Under the pieces are notes generated by a model. It was given only the letters and a program-made list of their open reading frames with translations, did not search any database and was not told the origin of the DNA. This document shows positions 45,415 through 56,782 of a stretch of 64,000 bases of DNA, piece after piece. Made by a program: the position numbers and the translations under genes. The DNA comes from Archivesica marissinica (Eukaryota > Mollusca > Bivalvia > Venerida > Vesicomyidae), in the NCBI GenBank assembly GCA_014843695.1, contig CM026398.1, forward strand, positions 19,752,683 through 19,816,682, given 5' to 3'. Each line of letters begins with the position of its first letter. Position 1 is the stretch's first letter.

Positions 45415-45965
45415 ATTTTTTTGTCCGTTAAGGTTTTATAGCAAGGTTGCTATCTCTTTTGAACCCATTACTACATACGTTTTAAACTTCACACAGACAC
45501 AATTCAGTCAAGTTCCATAACTCTGTCTCATTATTATCCCCCTTTTACACTTTAGAACATCTTATTAAATATTTTTTAGCAAATTGGCTTTTCTCCTGAA
45601 CCACTCATTGTATGTTATTGAAACTTGACATAAATGTTTCTTGCCAAAATATAAGCTGCATGAGTCAAGTTCCATAACTCTGTCACGTAATAATAACAGA
45701 ATTGTGTCCCTTTTTACAATTGGAAAATGCGGTTTTAGCAACTTGACTTTTCTCCTGAACTTATTCATTATATGTCATTGAAACTTCGCATAGATGTTTC
45801 TTAACAAAATTTAAGCTGAATGAGTCCAAGTTCCATAACTATCATGTAATTTAGCAGAATTATGTTGTTAATGTTTTTTTCTCCAACTTGACTAGTATCC
45901 TACGCCATTCAGTGAATGAAACTTCACATGAATGTTCCTTATCAAACACTTAAATGCTACACAAT
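45415..45965. repeat. Old ~180-bp tandem repeat, ~3 diverged copies
   Basis: AAGTTCCATAACTCTGTC, CAGAATTGTGTCCCTTTTTA, GACTTTTCTCCTGAAC, CATTGAAACTT and ATGTTTCTT recur in order about three times. Copies are heavily diverged. Confidence 0.7.
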
Positions 45966-46119
45966 TGGGTAAGATGATCATTGGGGCAAACAGTTAAAAC
46001 ACTTTAGAGTGAACAATTATGCATGTATAATAGCATTTACCAGTGTCGGGGATTCAAAGAATCTCTGTCTGCAGAATTACCAGGTGTTTAATCACTAGCA
46101 CTGCCACAGCTAGCGACGC

Positions 46120-46395
46120 AGATGGATCTGTAGTCCAGTGGTAACACTCTGGACTGGTAATCCAAGGATCGCAGGTTCGATCTCCCGTAAAATTAACAGT
46201 CTTTCAGATCGGACGTTAAACCAAGGTCTTGTGTCGGTGCTTTACACCTTGCACGTAAAAGAACCAGAGGAGACTCTGGAATGGGTCTCTGTCTGTATCA
46301 TTGCACTATCCTCCAAAAATCTAAAATGACTAATCTCTTCAGGAGGCGTTGCTCATATGGGCAACCGGTAGCGACGATAAATAAATGTAAAAAAA
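46120..46395 (+). mobile_element. SINE family A, full length
   Basis: Complete from head (GATGGATCTGTAGTCCAGTG, CTGGACTGGTAATCCAAGG, GGTTCGATCTCCC) through CTTTCAGATCGGACGTTAAA, CCAGAGGAGACTCTGGAATG, TGTATCATTGCACTATCC, CTTCAGGAGGCG, to the tail GGTAGCGACGATAAATAAAT and A-rich sequence. Best reference copy of this family in the window. Confidence 0.9.
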
Positions 46396-47084
46396 CAAAA
46401 CAAAACAGTCATGTAGTTATACAAACAGTTGCAACAAGCAGTTCATGGTTTGTTGATAAGTTCGCAAGTTTAAAACAATTGTGTGACATTTTTAATTGTG
46501 TAGTGACAATGGATGCCTTTTTTTACACCAAATCCATCGAAATCGACAGTTCTATTTGCGGGTATGATGCAATGTGTCAGATTGTCTTTTATATGTGATG
46601 CAGTTGTAGTCATTATTCTATAATATAAACTAATCTTTAGCTGTAGACGAAATGAACAGATAACAAATTCAAATCGTCCTAAAATCATGCTCATTTCTAA
46701 ATGTTATAATGGCATAACTGCATGTGCATTGTATGTTATGGGATTTCTTCTCAGTCTTTGTATGTAAACCGTTGCAAAATTACTATTCAAACAGATAATT
46801 TCTATTCCAACAATCGGAGAAGCCATCATTGCTGTTGTGATGTGTTGTCGTCCAATGCATGACAATCTGCCGATTCCGGTTAATCACTATTTTGTTTATG
46901 GCATGTTCCAATAAATTCCGGTTATGTTCTGTATGGAAATTGCAGAGAGCATTATAACAACAATGTACGTTGTCCAATAGAAGTACAGTAAATTCCTGCA
47001 TCATTGTGTTTGCCATCGTTAAAAATATCCGAAAATTTATAAACGTGACAAATAGTATATCTGTCTGAGAATAATTTGATCATC

Positions 47085-47180
47085 GTATACAGGGCGATTT
47101 GGGCGAAAGAGTCGCCCTAGGGACCCTGACTTTGCCTCCACCCCCTGGGAGCCCCACTTTTCCCTAAATAAGTATATTCC
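47085..47180 (+). mobile_element. hAT-like MITE fragment
   Basis: CAGGGCGATTTGGGCG, GTCGCCCTAGGGACCCTGAC and GGGAGCCCCACTTTTCCCTA correspond to the left part of the element at 11,350. The right half is not recognisable. Confidence 0.6.
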
Positions 47181-47642
47181 AAATATTTTGCAACCTAAAC
47201 TGAGTATTTCAAGATAGAAGCAAATTTTGAATACATAAACAAGTTCTACAATAATGCATGACACAGCACATGGCTTGTATCATGAATGAAGATGTGTTGT
47301 ATCAAAAACTATCAATGATCAAAAAAGGGTTTTGTTAATATTTTCCACTGTATCTTCTCACCTTTTGCACCTGTAAATACTTATTTTTGGAGTAATGTGA
47401 ATTAACTTACATCTAAATGGCAGCATCACGCAATTACCTCCTCTGTATAGTAGGATGATAAGCAAATTTGTTATCCGTTTGGGAAATTCCTACTTTCACA
47501 TTTGCGAGTTTGTAGATCGCATAGCCCTTGCTTACTGGTGAAAATTAATTATTCAAATAATTTCTGAAGAATATATAATTATGTAATATCAAGCTTATTT
47601 ATATGTGAAATCATGCATTTTTGGTTGTTTGCGATGGTATGT

Positions 47643-47901
47643 AGGGTTCCCGCTGTCAGTCGCCAATTGCGACAAAAAAACAAATATTGGGGGGCTAAAT
47701 TTTGTGAATTGGTGAAAATATTTCATTTTGGCTCAACTTTTTTTTTTTGGCACATGTTTTGTCAAATACATGGCTTCAATTATTTATTTATGAACTATAT
47801 GGCTCTTAGTTGGTTGGCTCCATGTTTTTTAAATTGGCTCCAGTGTTTTTGAATTGACAACAGAAGTGGCGCAGACAAACATTCAGACAGAGGGAACCCT
47901 G
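47643..47901. mobile_element. hAT-like MITE with 7-8-base target duplication
   Basis: The left end AGGGTTCCCGCTGTC faces the right end GACAGAGGGAACCCT. GGTATGT sits directly before the left end (47,636-47,642) and again just after the right end (47,902-47,908). Length and TSD size fit a hAT-group MITE. The interior repeats GTTGGCTCCATG / ATTGGCTCCAGTG. It lies in intron 1 of DCP1. Confidence 0.78.
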
Positions 47902-48430
47902 GGTATGTCACTTACACTATTTTGCCCAAAGAACATCAAGTCAAGCAAATTGTATATCGTTAATTGAATATTTTCATGGCAGTGGACAGAAGATAAAATT
48001 AAGGATGAACCAACTGCGAACAACCAACACAACAAGCTGTGACTCAACATATCAGCATTGGGCCCAATTACCAGAATCAGCTTTGATTTGATGTTGCACA
48101 AACAAAAAAGCCATAAGCAAACTGAGAGTAATGCAAGTTTATTGTCCAAGGGAGGGAACTGTAATTGTATTCAGGTTTAGTAAGGGAGAGGTTGTCTGTT
48201 CCGAAACTGATATGTTTGGAAAATTTGTAAGTCGGTCAAATTGTTTGGAAACTGTTCAGGTATTGCAACAGCATGAAATCTTTCCACTGGGAAGGGCTTA
48301 ATGTACTGTTCTTAGAACTTGTTGCCCAACCCATCTGCTTTTGTTATGTTGTATTATTATTGTGTAACTGTACCCATGTATATACATAGGCAATGAAATA
48401 TGGTTAAACGAATCTTTCCATTACCTGTAT

Positions 48431-48639
48431 TTAACCCATTCAACACCAAGTAACTGACATGGACTGGTCCATGATATTTTTAAACCAATAAATTAATAAC
48501 AAAATTACATTTGGATCAGGTCATTTATCAAAATGGGTAATTTTGTTCTAAAAATAGTTATATTACTTGAAAAAAGTGCAGATCCTGATGACACTTTTTT
48601 GTAAGCCAATTTAGAGATCTGTGGTGTTGAAAGGGTTAA
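48431..48639 (+). mobile_element. piggyBac-type MITE, family 3, copy 3
   Basis: TTAA-CCCATTCAACACCAAG on the left and GTGGTGTTGAAAGGG-TTAA on the right, 201 bp. About 30 bases of the central hairpin are deleted (GCAGATCCTGATGACACTTTT). Confidence 0.82.
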
Positions 48640-48704
48640 CCATAGGAGTTTGAAATTTAGTAAATAGTTGTAAAATAAAAACAATTTGGTTCAAATGTTG
48701 AATA

Positions 48705-48949
48705 TTAACCCATTCCCTCATAGAAGCACCTCTTGACGCCATTACCAGTACGACATACATTGGCAATGTAGTAGCTAAACCAATGCTCATAATAAAGGCC
48801 AGAATTTCAGGTAGTCCCAGTAATATCTGTGGAGGTGGGATAGATATGGCGACTACTTATCCACTGCATGATAGCTAAATGGATGTCGCTTGTATGGAGT
48901 CCGAGATATAATAGTATATTAACCTAAATCTCTATGAAGGAAGAGTTAA
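48705..48949 (-). mobile_element. piggyBac-type MITE, family 2
   Basis: TTAA at 48,705-48,708 and 48,946-48,949. Ends CCCATTCCCTCATAGAAGC and CTCTATGAAGGAAGAG; the interior matches 33,393-33,624. Confidence 0.8.
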
Positions 48950-49339
48950 AAATGTGAGGTAAGTGAGTGAACAGTTAAATGAATTTGTCTCTAGATCGTT
49001 TTAGTTTGTATTTCTTATAAAGAATACAATAATATTATGTCTCATCACTGTTTGTAAATGGATTGGGTAGGGTAAAAAAACTGTTAGGATGTTATACAGC
49101 CATTTGAAAATGTGTCCTATTGTGCATTCATCTCCGACAGCATACACAATGATGTCCGCTCTCTAACAGTGTTTATCCAATCTTCACCGAACTACATGTA
49201 CCATACAATGTTTATTGGCATAATATCTCGGCCAAGTTCAATAACCAGCAGAATTTCCTCAAGTTGTAACATGTTGGATGTTAATTAAAATTTGCATTGT
49301 CAATGATTGTCAGTATTCGTACATTATGTACATAATTAT

Positions 49340-51310
49340 ATCCCTGCTAACACTGTGACATATATCCCTGCTAACACTGTGACTAATGTACAACCTGCTA
49401 ACACCGTGACTAATGTACAACCTGCTAACACTGTGACTAATGTACAACCAGCTAACACTGTGACTAATGTACAACCTGCTAACACTGTGACTAATGTACA
49501 ACCTGCTAACACTGTGACTAATGTACACAACCTGCTAACACTGTGACTAATGTACAACCTGCTAACACTGTGACTAATGTACAACCTGCTAACACTGTGA
49601 CTAATGTACAACCTGCTAACACTGTGACTAATGTACACAACCAGCTAACACCGTGACTAATATACAACCTGCTAACACTGTGACTAATGTACACAACCTG
49701 CTAACACTGTGACTAATGTACAACCTGCTAACACTGTGACTAATGTACAACCTGCTAACACTGTGACTAATGTACAACCTGCTAACACTGTGACTAATGT
49801 ACACAACCAGCTAACACCGTGACTAATATACAACCTGCTAACACTGTGACTAATGTACACAACCTGCTAACACTGTGACTAATGTACAACCTGCTAACAC
49901 TGTGACTAATGTACAACCTGCTAACACTGTGACTAATGTACAACCTGCTAACACTGTGACTAATGTACACAACCAGCTAACACCGTGACTAATATACAAC
50001 CTGCTAACACTGTGACTAATGTACAACCTGCTAACACTGTGACTAATGTACAACCTGCTAACACTGTGACTAATGTACAACCTGCTAACACTGTGACTAA
50101 TGTACAACCTGCTAACACTGTGACTAATGTACACAACCAGCTAACACCGTGACTAATATACAACCTGCTAACACTGTGACTAATGTACAACCTGCTAACA
50201 CTGTGACTAATGTACAACCTGCTAACACTGTGACTAATGTACAACCTGCTAACACTGTGACTAATGTACCACCTGCTAACACTGTGACTAATGTACAACC
50301 AGCTAACACTGTGACTAATGTACAACCAGCTAACACTGTGCGTCTGTGACTAATGTACAACCTGCTAACACTGTGACTAATGTACAACCAGCTAACACTG
50401 TGACTAATGTACACAACCTGCTAACACTGTGACTAATGTACACAACCAGCTAACACCGTGACTAATGTACAACCTGCTAACACTGTGACTAATGTACAAC
50501 CAGCTAACACTGTGACTAATGTACAACCTGCTAACACTGTGACTAATGTACAACCTGCTAACACTGTGACTAATGTACAACCTGCTAACACTGTGACTAA
50601 TGTACAACCTGCTAACACTGTGACTAATGTACAACCAGCTAACACTGTGACTAATGTACAACCTGCTAACACTGACTAATGTACAACCTGCTAACACTGT
50701 GACTAATGTACAACCTGCTAACACTGTGACTAATGTACAACCAGCTAACACTGTGACTAATGTACAACCTGCTAACACTGTGACTAATGTACAACCTGCT
50801 AACACTGTGACTAATGTACAACGCTAACTGTGATATGTACAACCTGCTAACACGGACTAATGTACAACTGCTAACTGTGACTAATGTACAACCTGCTAAC
50901 ACTTGACTAATTACAACCTGCTAACACTGGACTAATGGTTGTGTTGAACCTGCTAACACTGGACTAATGTACAACCTGCTAACACTGTGACTAATGTACA
51001 CACTAACACTGTGACTATGTACAGCCTGCTAACACTGTGACTAATGTACAGCCTGTAACACTGTGACTAATGTACAACCTGCTAACACTGTGACTAATGT
51101 ACAACCGCTAACACTGTGACTAATGTACAACCAGCTAACACTGTGACTAATGTACAACCTGCTAACACTGTGACTAATGTACAACCTGCTAACACTGTGA
51201 CTAATGTACAACCTGCTAACACTGTGACTAATGTACAACCTGCTAACACTGTGACTAATGTACACAACCTGCTAACACTGTGACTAATGTACAACCTGCT
51301 AACGGAATGT
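49340..51310. repeat. 27-bp minisatellite, ~73 copies, in DCP1 intron 1
   Basis: Unit GTGACTAATGTACAACCTGC then TAACACT (27 bp; 29 with ACACAACC). The variant CCAGCTAACACCGTGACTAA recurs at 49,641, 49,807, 49,973 and 50,137, a higher-order period of 164-166 bp. Between about 50,815 and 51,060 many monomers carry single-base losses. Because 27 is a multiple of three, many frames are open (TNVQPANTV); these are not genes. Confidence 0.95.
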
Positions 51311-51311
51311 G

Positions 51312-51470
51312 CAATCAAGAATTCAAGATAGATCCAGATCAACCGAGGCGTAACGCCATGTCTGGTCAGGATCTGTTTGCTATTAAGCCAAGTGTTTTAG
51401 CTCCACAATCAGAATAGTGTATTCTGTGCCATCTGATCTGGCTCTGTGCTGTTTACAAATACAAATATAC
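51312..51470. mobile_element. MITE family 1 fragment at array edge
   Basis: AGATCCAGATCAACCGAGGC, GTCTGGTCAGGATCTG, AGCCAAGTGTTTTAGCTCCA and CATCTGATCTGGCTCTGTG match the interior of 5,281-5,494. Both TTAA ends are missing. Confidence 0.75.
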
Positions 51471-51724
51471 TTGTTTCCAGAACAGTAAGGGCCTTACTGT
51501 AAGGGTTTATCCGTGTCAACATGATTTACAATGTGGTCCACAGGAATTTGTTAAAGCCCAGCACTATGGTGTGTGGTTGGGTATGAGAGGGGATTTATCA
51601 TCGAAGGATTAAGCCGCCGTCGCCTTTCATTTGACCTTATTTTTATGTTCGTGCAATTGTATTTAGCACTGTTACACCTACAACATAGTATAACAGGCAT
51701 TTGTGTACCATCCATTCTCACCAA

Positions 51725-51875
51725 GTCAATCTTGCCTATAAGACGACCCCCCCCCCATACTAGTTACTCGAGGTCGATAATTATACCTTAGTACAGAATA
51801 ATTATTAGGTGCTGCGCAGGGAAATTGCAGACGCTTTTCGCGATATCGGACTCCACTGTATCGTCTTATAATAAT
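51725..51875. mobile_element. Possible relative of the 34.5-kb TIR element
   Basis: AATCTTGCCTATAAGACGAC with a C-run on the left and ATCGTCTTATA near 51,860 on the right resemble the ends of the 34,505-35,824 element. Short and uncertain. Confidence 0.4.
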
Positions 51876-51952
51876 TGGTTAATAATTTCCAGGCTGGCAG
51901 CGCCATGCTTAATGTGCCTGTGAACCATCGTGATGTATTTCTTAAATTTTTT

Positions 51953-52130
51953 ATTTAAGTTTATTTAACGTCGCTACCGGTTTCCCATCTGAGTGACGGG
52001 TAGTTTACCTAACAACACTTTTCCTGGGCAGGCCCCAGCGGTTAACCAGTACTTTGTGCACCAACCTCTGTAAGAAACTGCCAACCTTTTCATATAAATG
52101 AGACACGGTCTGAGTGTGGCTCAATGTATT
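51953..52130 (-). mobile_element. SINE family B, inverted, internally deleted
   Basis: Plus order: AAGTTTATTTAACGTCGCTA, CACTTTTCCTGGGCAGG, CAGCGGTTAACCAGTACTTT, AATGAGACACGGTCTGAG. The tail is intact, the B-box end decayed, and the CACCATTTTGGGC block absent. Confidence 0.82.
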
Positions 52131-52429
52131 TGAGCAATAGCTGGTGAATGACACAGTTTTATGATGTATGCGATACGATGTAATTGAAGCAACCGTTCAA
52201 ATCACATGGTACAATTGGCATTGCGGTGCAATACAATTTGTTGAACGCAAATCATTTCACACCCAAACACACGCACGGTATAATATTCTACGATTCGATA
52301 AATGCAATACGCATCAGAACACACGATATAAGGAAACGATAATTATGTCCCCATACTGTATTTCACCATTTCTCTAAGATATATGTTGTTGATCAACTGG
52401 TTCTGGCCCCCTTCCCCCACCGATATACA

Positions 52430-52699
52430 CAGGGTTCATTCTAGGTCAGAATTTTTGGGAGAAGTGAGTAAGCGCGTGATCGCTTTCTTAAATGGTGTTC
52501 TTTAATATACTTCTGCAAAATAGGGTTAAATTGCACAGTACAACCAATACAACATTTGAATAGAAGGAATGCTTTATAATGAATGGACCAGTGTATCTTA
52601 CTAGACAACATTTTGTTTGAAAATCGTAAAAACCAAAATAAAATTGTGGGGTCACTAGGGCAACAATTTCGCCCACATCGCCCTCTAGAATGATCCCTG
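52430..52699 (-). mobile_element. hAT-like MITE (CAGGG ends), copy 2
   Basis: Starts CAGGGTTCATTCTAGG and ends TAGAATGATCCCTG; flanked by TATACA at 52,424-52,429 and 52,700-52,705. Inverted relative to 11,350-11,645 and collinear with it. Lies in DCP1 intron 1. Confidence 0.8.
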
Positions 52700-53168
52700 T
52701 ATACAGTACAATTAAGTCTCGCAATCTATTAAATAGTTACAGTTTTTCACAGTTTTTGTAACAGTAACAGACAATTTTTCAGCTCTGGCTACAGAGATAA
52801 TATTATGCTGCAGACAAACAAGATGATGAACTTCTACTGGAATTGTTATTTGAGGATAATAGAGTTGTCTACCTTTAATTAGGCTAATTGTTTAGTGGGC
52901 CTCTGGTCCTATTTGATGCCCATCACTTGCTAGTAGTCATTGAGCTTAAGCCCTGCTGGGATCATTGCCCTTTCAAACGATGAAGCTATGGAGCTGGCTT
53001 GTGGCAAGGTGGTTGGGAGTGCCAGGATGCCTTTAGGTACCAGTACAATGCTGGTGGAGTGGGGGCATCTGCAACCTTTCTCTACCATGCTTGATATGTT
53101 AATTGTGTGACACAAGATTAAAAACCAATGTATGCTACATGTATATGCATATCGGTGATAGTGTTATA

Positions 53169-53350
53169 TACAGTCAAACCTGTGTTAGTGGTCACCTCCA
53201 TTAAGCAGCCAACCTGTATTAAGCAGCCAGTTTCCAGATTCGCATTCGATTGTTTTATTATATATTTGACCTATATTAAACAGCCACCTGTGCTAAGCAG
53301 CCACTTTCTCTGACGCCCTTGGCTGGCTGCTTAAGACAGATTTGACTGTA
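53169..53350. mobile_element. Tc1/mariner-like MITE, 182 bp, copy 2
   Basis: TACAGTCAAACCTGTGTTAG to AAGACAGATTTGACTGTA, with imperfect inverted ends; same length as the 12,371 copy. Located in DCP1 intron 1, about 275 bases before exon 2. Confidence 0.8.
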
Positions 53351-53625
53351 TGTAACTTGATCAAATTATTTATTCTACCTTCATTCGTAATAGTGGTAAA
53401 AACTGCCTGCCTAATAAACTTTGCTTGATTAATCAGTGCTTAATAATCCTTTCGTGACATCATAATGCTGCGTGTATGACATCATATGTTCACAGATGGT
53501 ATGATGAACTTCAACAAGTCATATGAATATTCAGTAATCTTTCCTCTCTAAAACATCTTTTTTTCGGAAGATAGGATCAATAGACAATTAGGTTACTGTA
53601 AACGATATACATTACTATTTTTCAG

Positions 53626-53666
53626 GAGAAGACCTCCATAGAAGGTTCCTTATTCATCTACAAAAG
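53626..53666 (+). CDS. DCP1: DCP1 exon 2
   Basis: A 41-base exon preceded by ATTACTATTTTTCAG (pyrimidine-rich 3' splice site) and followed by AAAAG|GTAAGC (strong 5' splice site). It reads EKTSIEGSLFIYK plus the first two bases of the next codon. It joins exon 1 in phase 0 (W then EKT), exactly as human DCP1A reads NQW-EKTDIEGTLFVY. These residues form the next strand of the EVH1-like domain. The next exon should start by completing an Arg-type codon and lead into SASP-type sequence; I could not find it before 64,000. A MITE begins 14 bases after the donor. Confidence 0.9.
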
Positions 53667-53680
53667 GTAAGCTTTTCTTT

Positions 53681-53926
53681 TTAACCCATTCAACCCCAAG
53701 TAACTGACATGGACTGGTGCGTGATATTTTCAGACCAATAAATTAATAAGAAAATTACCTTTGGACCAGTTCATTTATCAAAATGGGTAATTTTATCTAA
53801 AAATAGTAATAATTATTACTGGCAAAAAAGTGCAGATCCTGATGAGACGGCTCGTCACGAGCCGGCTCATCTGGATCTACACTTTTCATAAGCCTATTTA
53901 GAGGCCTGTGGGGTTGAAAGGGTTAA
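53681..53926 (+). mobile_element. piggyBac-type MITE, family 3, copy 4 (abuts DCP1 donor)
   Basis: TTAA-CCCATTCAACCCCAAG to GGTTGAAAGGG-TTAA, 238 bp inside. The hairpin GATGAGACGGCTCGT / ACGAGCCGGCTCATC is perfect at about 53,839-53,872. The left TTAA begins 14 bases after the exon 2 donor GT. Confidence 0.85.
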
Positions 53927-54084
53927 TGCATACTACCGTAAAGTAATAAATAATGGTGCACAATAAAATTCCCAGAATTCTGATGGTAGATTTGTGGTAT
54001 ATGTCAGTATCTCTTCTCTTCATGATTTCAAGAGTGGCATCGTTCGCATCACGGGTACAAATACTCGTGCGCTATCTGCTAAAT

Positions 54085-54265
54085 ATGCCGACCGGGAAGT
54101 ATGTGAGATGGTACGGTGGTCGCCAGATCGGACAGGTGGGTTTTCTCCGGGTACTCCGGTTTCCTCCCACACAAATGACCACATTTACGCTTTCATCCGC
54201 ACCAACGAGAGTGATTAATATAAGTTGTTAGAACTTGTTTCTCAATCGTAAAATAAATAAAGTTT
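54085..54265 (+). mobile_element. SINE family C, head truncated
   Basis: Begins at GACCGGGAAGTATGTGAGAT, then GGTGGTCGCCAGATCGG, GTTTTCTCCGGGTACTCCGG, TACGCTTTCATCCGCACC, AGAGTGATTAATATAAGTTG, and AAAATAAATAAAGTTTAAAC. The core and tail are the cleanest of the family here. Confidence 0.87.
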
Positions 54266-54944
54266 AAACTATATGCCGACAAATAAATCATAATGCAAAT
54301 TATTGATTGCTTTGCAGTATGGAAATGTACATTATGAATAAATCATGAATAATTTACAGTAACCGGAATCATTTATTGGTTATGAAATAGTTTGTACAGC
54401 AGATGTGTTTACTCTATTGGTAGATTATAGAGAAATATTTAGTAACAATTCTTTGTATATAAAACCATAGATATTGGGGCTGAACAAATACCGTTACCAG
54501 TTGTCCCCCCTACCACTGCTAGCCAAATAGAGTGAAAATAACTTTTGTCTTCGATCTTGTCCGAAATTGCATATCCGAAATTATGGCAAGTTTGGTCAAT
54601 GTAGGAATAAATTGTATTTACTGAAATATTGTTCATTGTTACATTAATAACATTGTCTTACATTTATTTGTATCCTGTTTGTTGATAAACAGGAAACACT
54701 TAGAGTATAATCAAATTGTATCTCTAACTGCTGAAATTAATCACAACATAGCCGCTTTCTTTTACCGCATGTCCAGATAAAAATCTACCCTTCACTTTGC
54801 TTGGCCAGGAAAAGTAACAGAAGTAAAAACATATATGTACAATGTCATGTATGTTGTTCGACTGTATCTATTTATTACCATGCTATGAGATAGCATTGAA
54901 GAAACCTATGTGATAGCACTGAGAAAGCCCTGCGGGCACACCTG

Positions 54945-56330
54945 CAAAAATAGGCTAGTGTACTGTAATGCAAATGAATGTGATGTTTGTGTCTGTCTAA
55001 TAGTACTGTAATGCAAATGCATGTGGTGTTTGTGTTTGTCTAATAGTACTGTAATGCAAATGAATGTGGTGTTTGTGTCTGTCTAATAGTACTGTAATGC
55101 AAATGAATGTGGTGTTTGTGTCTGTCTAATAGTACTGTAATGCAAATGAATGTGGTGTTTGTGTCTGTCTAATAGTGTACTGTAATGCAAATGAATGTGG
55201 TGTTTGTGTCTGTCTAATAGTGTACTGTAATGCAAATGAATGTGGTATTTAGTGTCTGTCTAATAGTGTACTGTAATGCAAATGAATGTGGTGTTTAGTG
55301 TCTGTCTAATAGTGTACTGTAATGCAAATGAATGTGGTGTTTAGTGTCTGTCTAATAGTGTACTGTAATGCAAATGAATGTGGTATTTAGTGTCTGTCTA
55401 ATAGTGTACTGTAATGCAAATGAATGTGGTGCTTGTGTCTGTCTAATAGTGTACTGTAATGCAGATGAATGTGGTGTTTGTGTCTGTCTAATAGTGTACT
55501 GTCAGCAAATGAATGTGGTGTTTGTGTCTGTCTAATAATGTACTGTAATGCAAATGAATGTGGTATTTAGTGTCTGTCTAATAGTGTACTGTAATGCAAA
55601 TGAATGTGGTGTTTGTGTCTGTCTAATAATAGTGTACTGTAATGCAAATGAATGTGGTGTTTGTGTCTGTCTAATAATAGTGTACTGTAATGCAAATGAA
55701 TGTGGTGTTGTGTCTGTCTGCTAATAGTGTACTGTAATGCAAATGAATGTGGTGTTTGTGTCTGTCTGCTAATAGTGTACTGTAATGCAAATGAATGTGG
55801 TGTTTGTGTCTGTCTAATAATAGTGTACTGTAATGCAGATGAATGTGGTGTTTGTGTCTGTTTAATAGTGTACTGTCATGCACATGAATGTGGTATTTAG
55901 TGTCTGTCTAATAGTGTACTGTAATGCAAATGAATGTGGTGGTGGTGTCTGTCTAATAGTGTACTGTAATGCAAATGAATGTGGTGTTTGTGTCTGTCTA
56001 ATAATAGTGTACTGTAATGCAAATGAATGTGGTGTAACTGGTGTTTGTGTCTGTCTAATAGTGTACTGTAATGCAAATGAATGTGGTGTTTGTTTCTGTC
56101 TAATAATAGTGTACTGTAATGCAAATGAATGTGGTGTAATGGTGTTTGTGTCTGTCTAATAGTGTACTGTAATGCAAATGAATGTGGTGTTTGTGTCTGT
56201 CTAATAGTGTACTGTAATGCAAATGAATGTGGTGTTTGTTCTGTCTAATAATAGTGTACTGTAATGCAAATGAATGTGGTGTTTGTGTCTGTCTAATTGT
56301 GTACTGTAATGCAAATGAATGTGGTGGTTG
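54945..56330. repeat. ~45-bp minisatellite with an Oct motif in each unit, ~31 copies
   Basis: Unit AGTGTACTGTAATGCAAATG then AATGTGGTGTTTGTGTCTGT then CTAAT, 42-48 bp with small indels. Nearly every unit holds ATGCAAAT, the POU/Oct octamer, usually as TAATGCAAATGAA. Lies in DCP1 intron 2. Open frames (NANECGVCVCLI) are repeat artefacts. Confidence 0.93.
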
Positions 56331-56402
56331 TATGGAAATATAATATTATATTAACCTAAATCTCTTAAATTGTCAAACTTTTCCCTGAATGAAAGGGTTA
56401 AG
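56331..56402. mobile_element. MITE family 2 end fragment
   Basis: TATGGAAATATAATATTATA, TTAACCTAAATCTCT and ending GAATGAAAGGGTTAA. It abuts the Oct-motif array without a gap. Confidence 0.65.
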
Positions 56403-56782
56403 GAGAAGTGAATTTCCCCTGAACTTTCAGCCAAGCTTGCTCCCAGGAGCGAGGCAATTACTAGTACTAGAGATGATTATAAGATTGAATATTTTCGACT
56501 ATTGTAATGGCATTGTTTATAAATGCATTTACAGGTATACAGAATAATACAAATTTGGAAACACACAATTTGCCCAAAATCAAGTTAGCTTGATAAGCAA
56601 GTCGATGAACCCAAATTTGTTGGAAGATTTTGTTTTTTTTTATCTAGAAAAATATATTTATTGATTTATGTATAGGGTAAAAAGAGGTTGTGATCCAAGT
56701 TTGCGTTGCATTACTTTCCGACGTGTTCAAACACATATGAAGCTAGTACACATTTTTATCTTCGAAGTCATGCCTACATAGA

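Noticed and set aside
49307..51342. TNVQPANTV and TLVTVLAGC repeat proteins
   Set aside because: Multiple frames on both strands; the 27-bp unit lies in a DCP1 intron.
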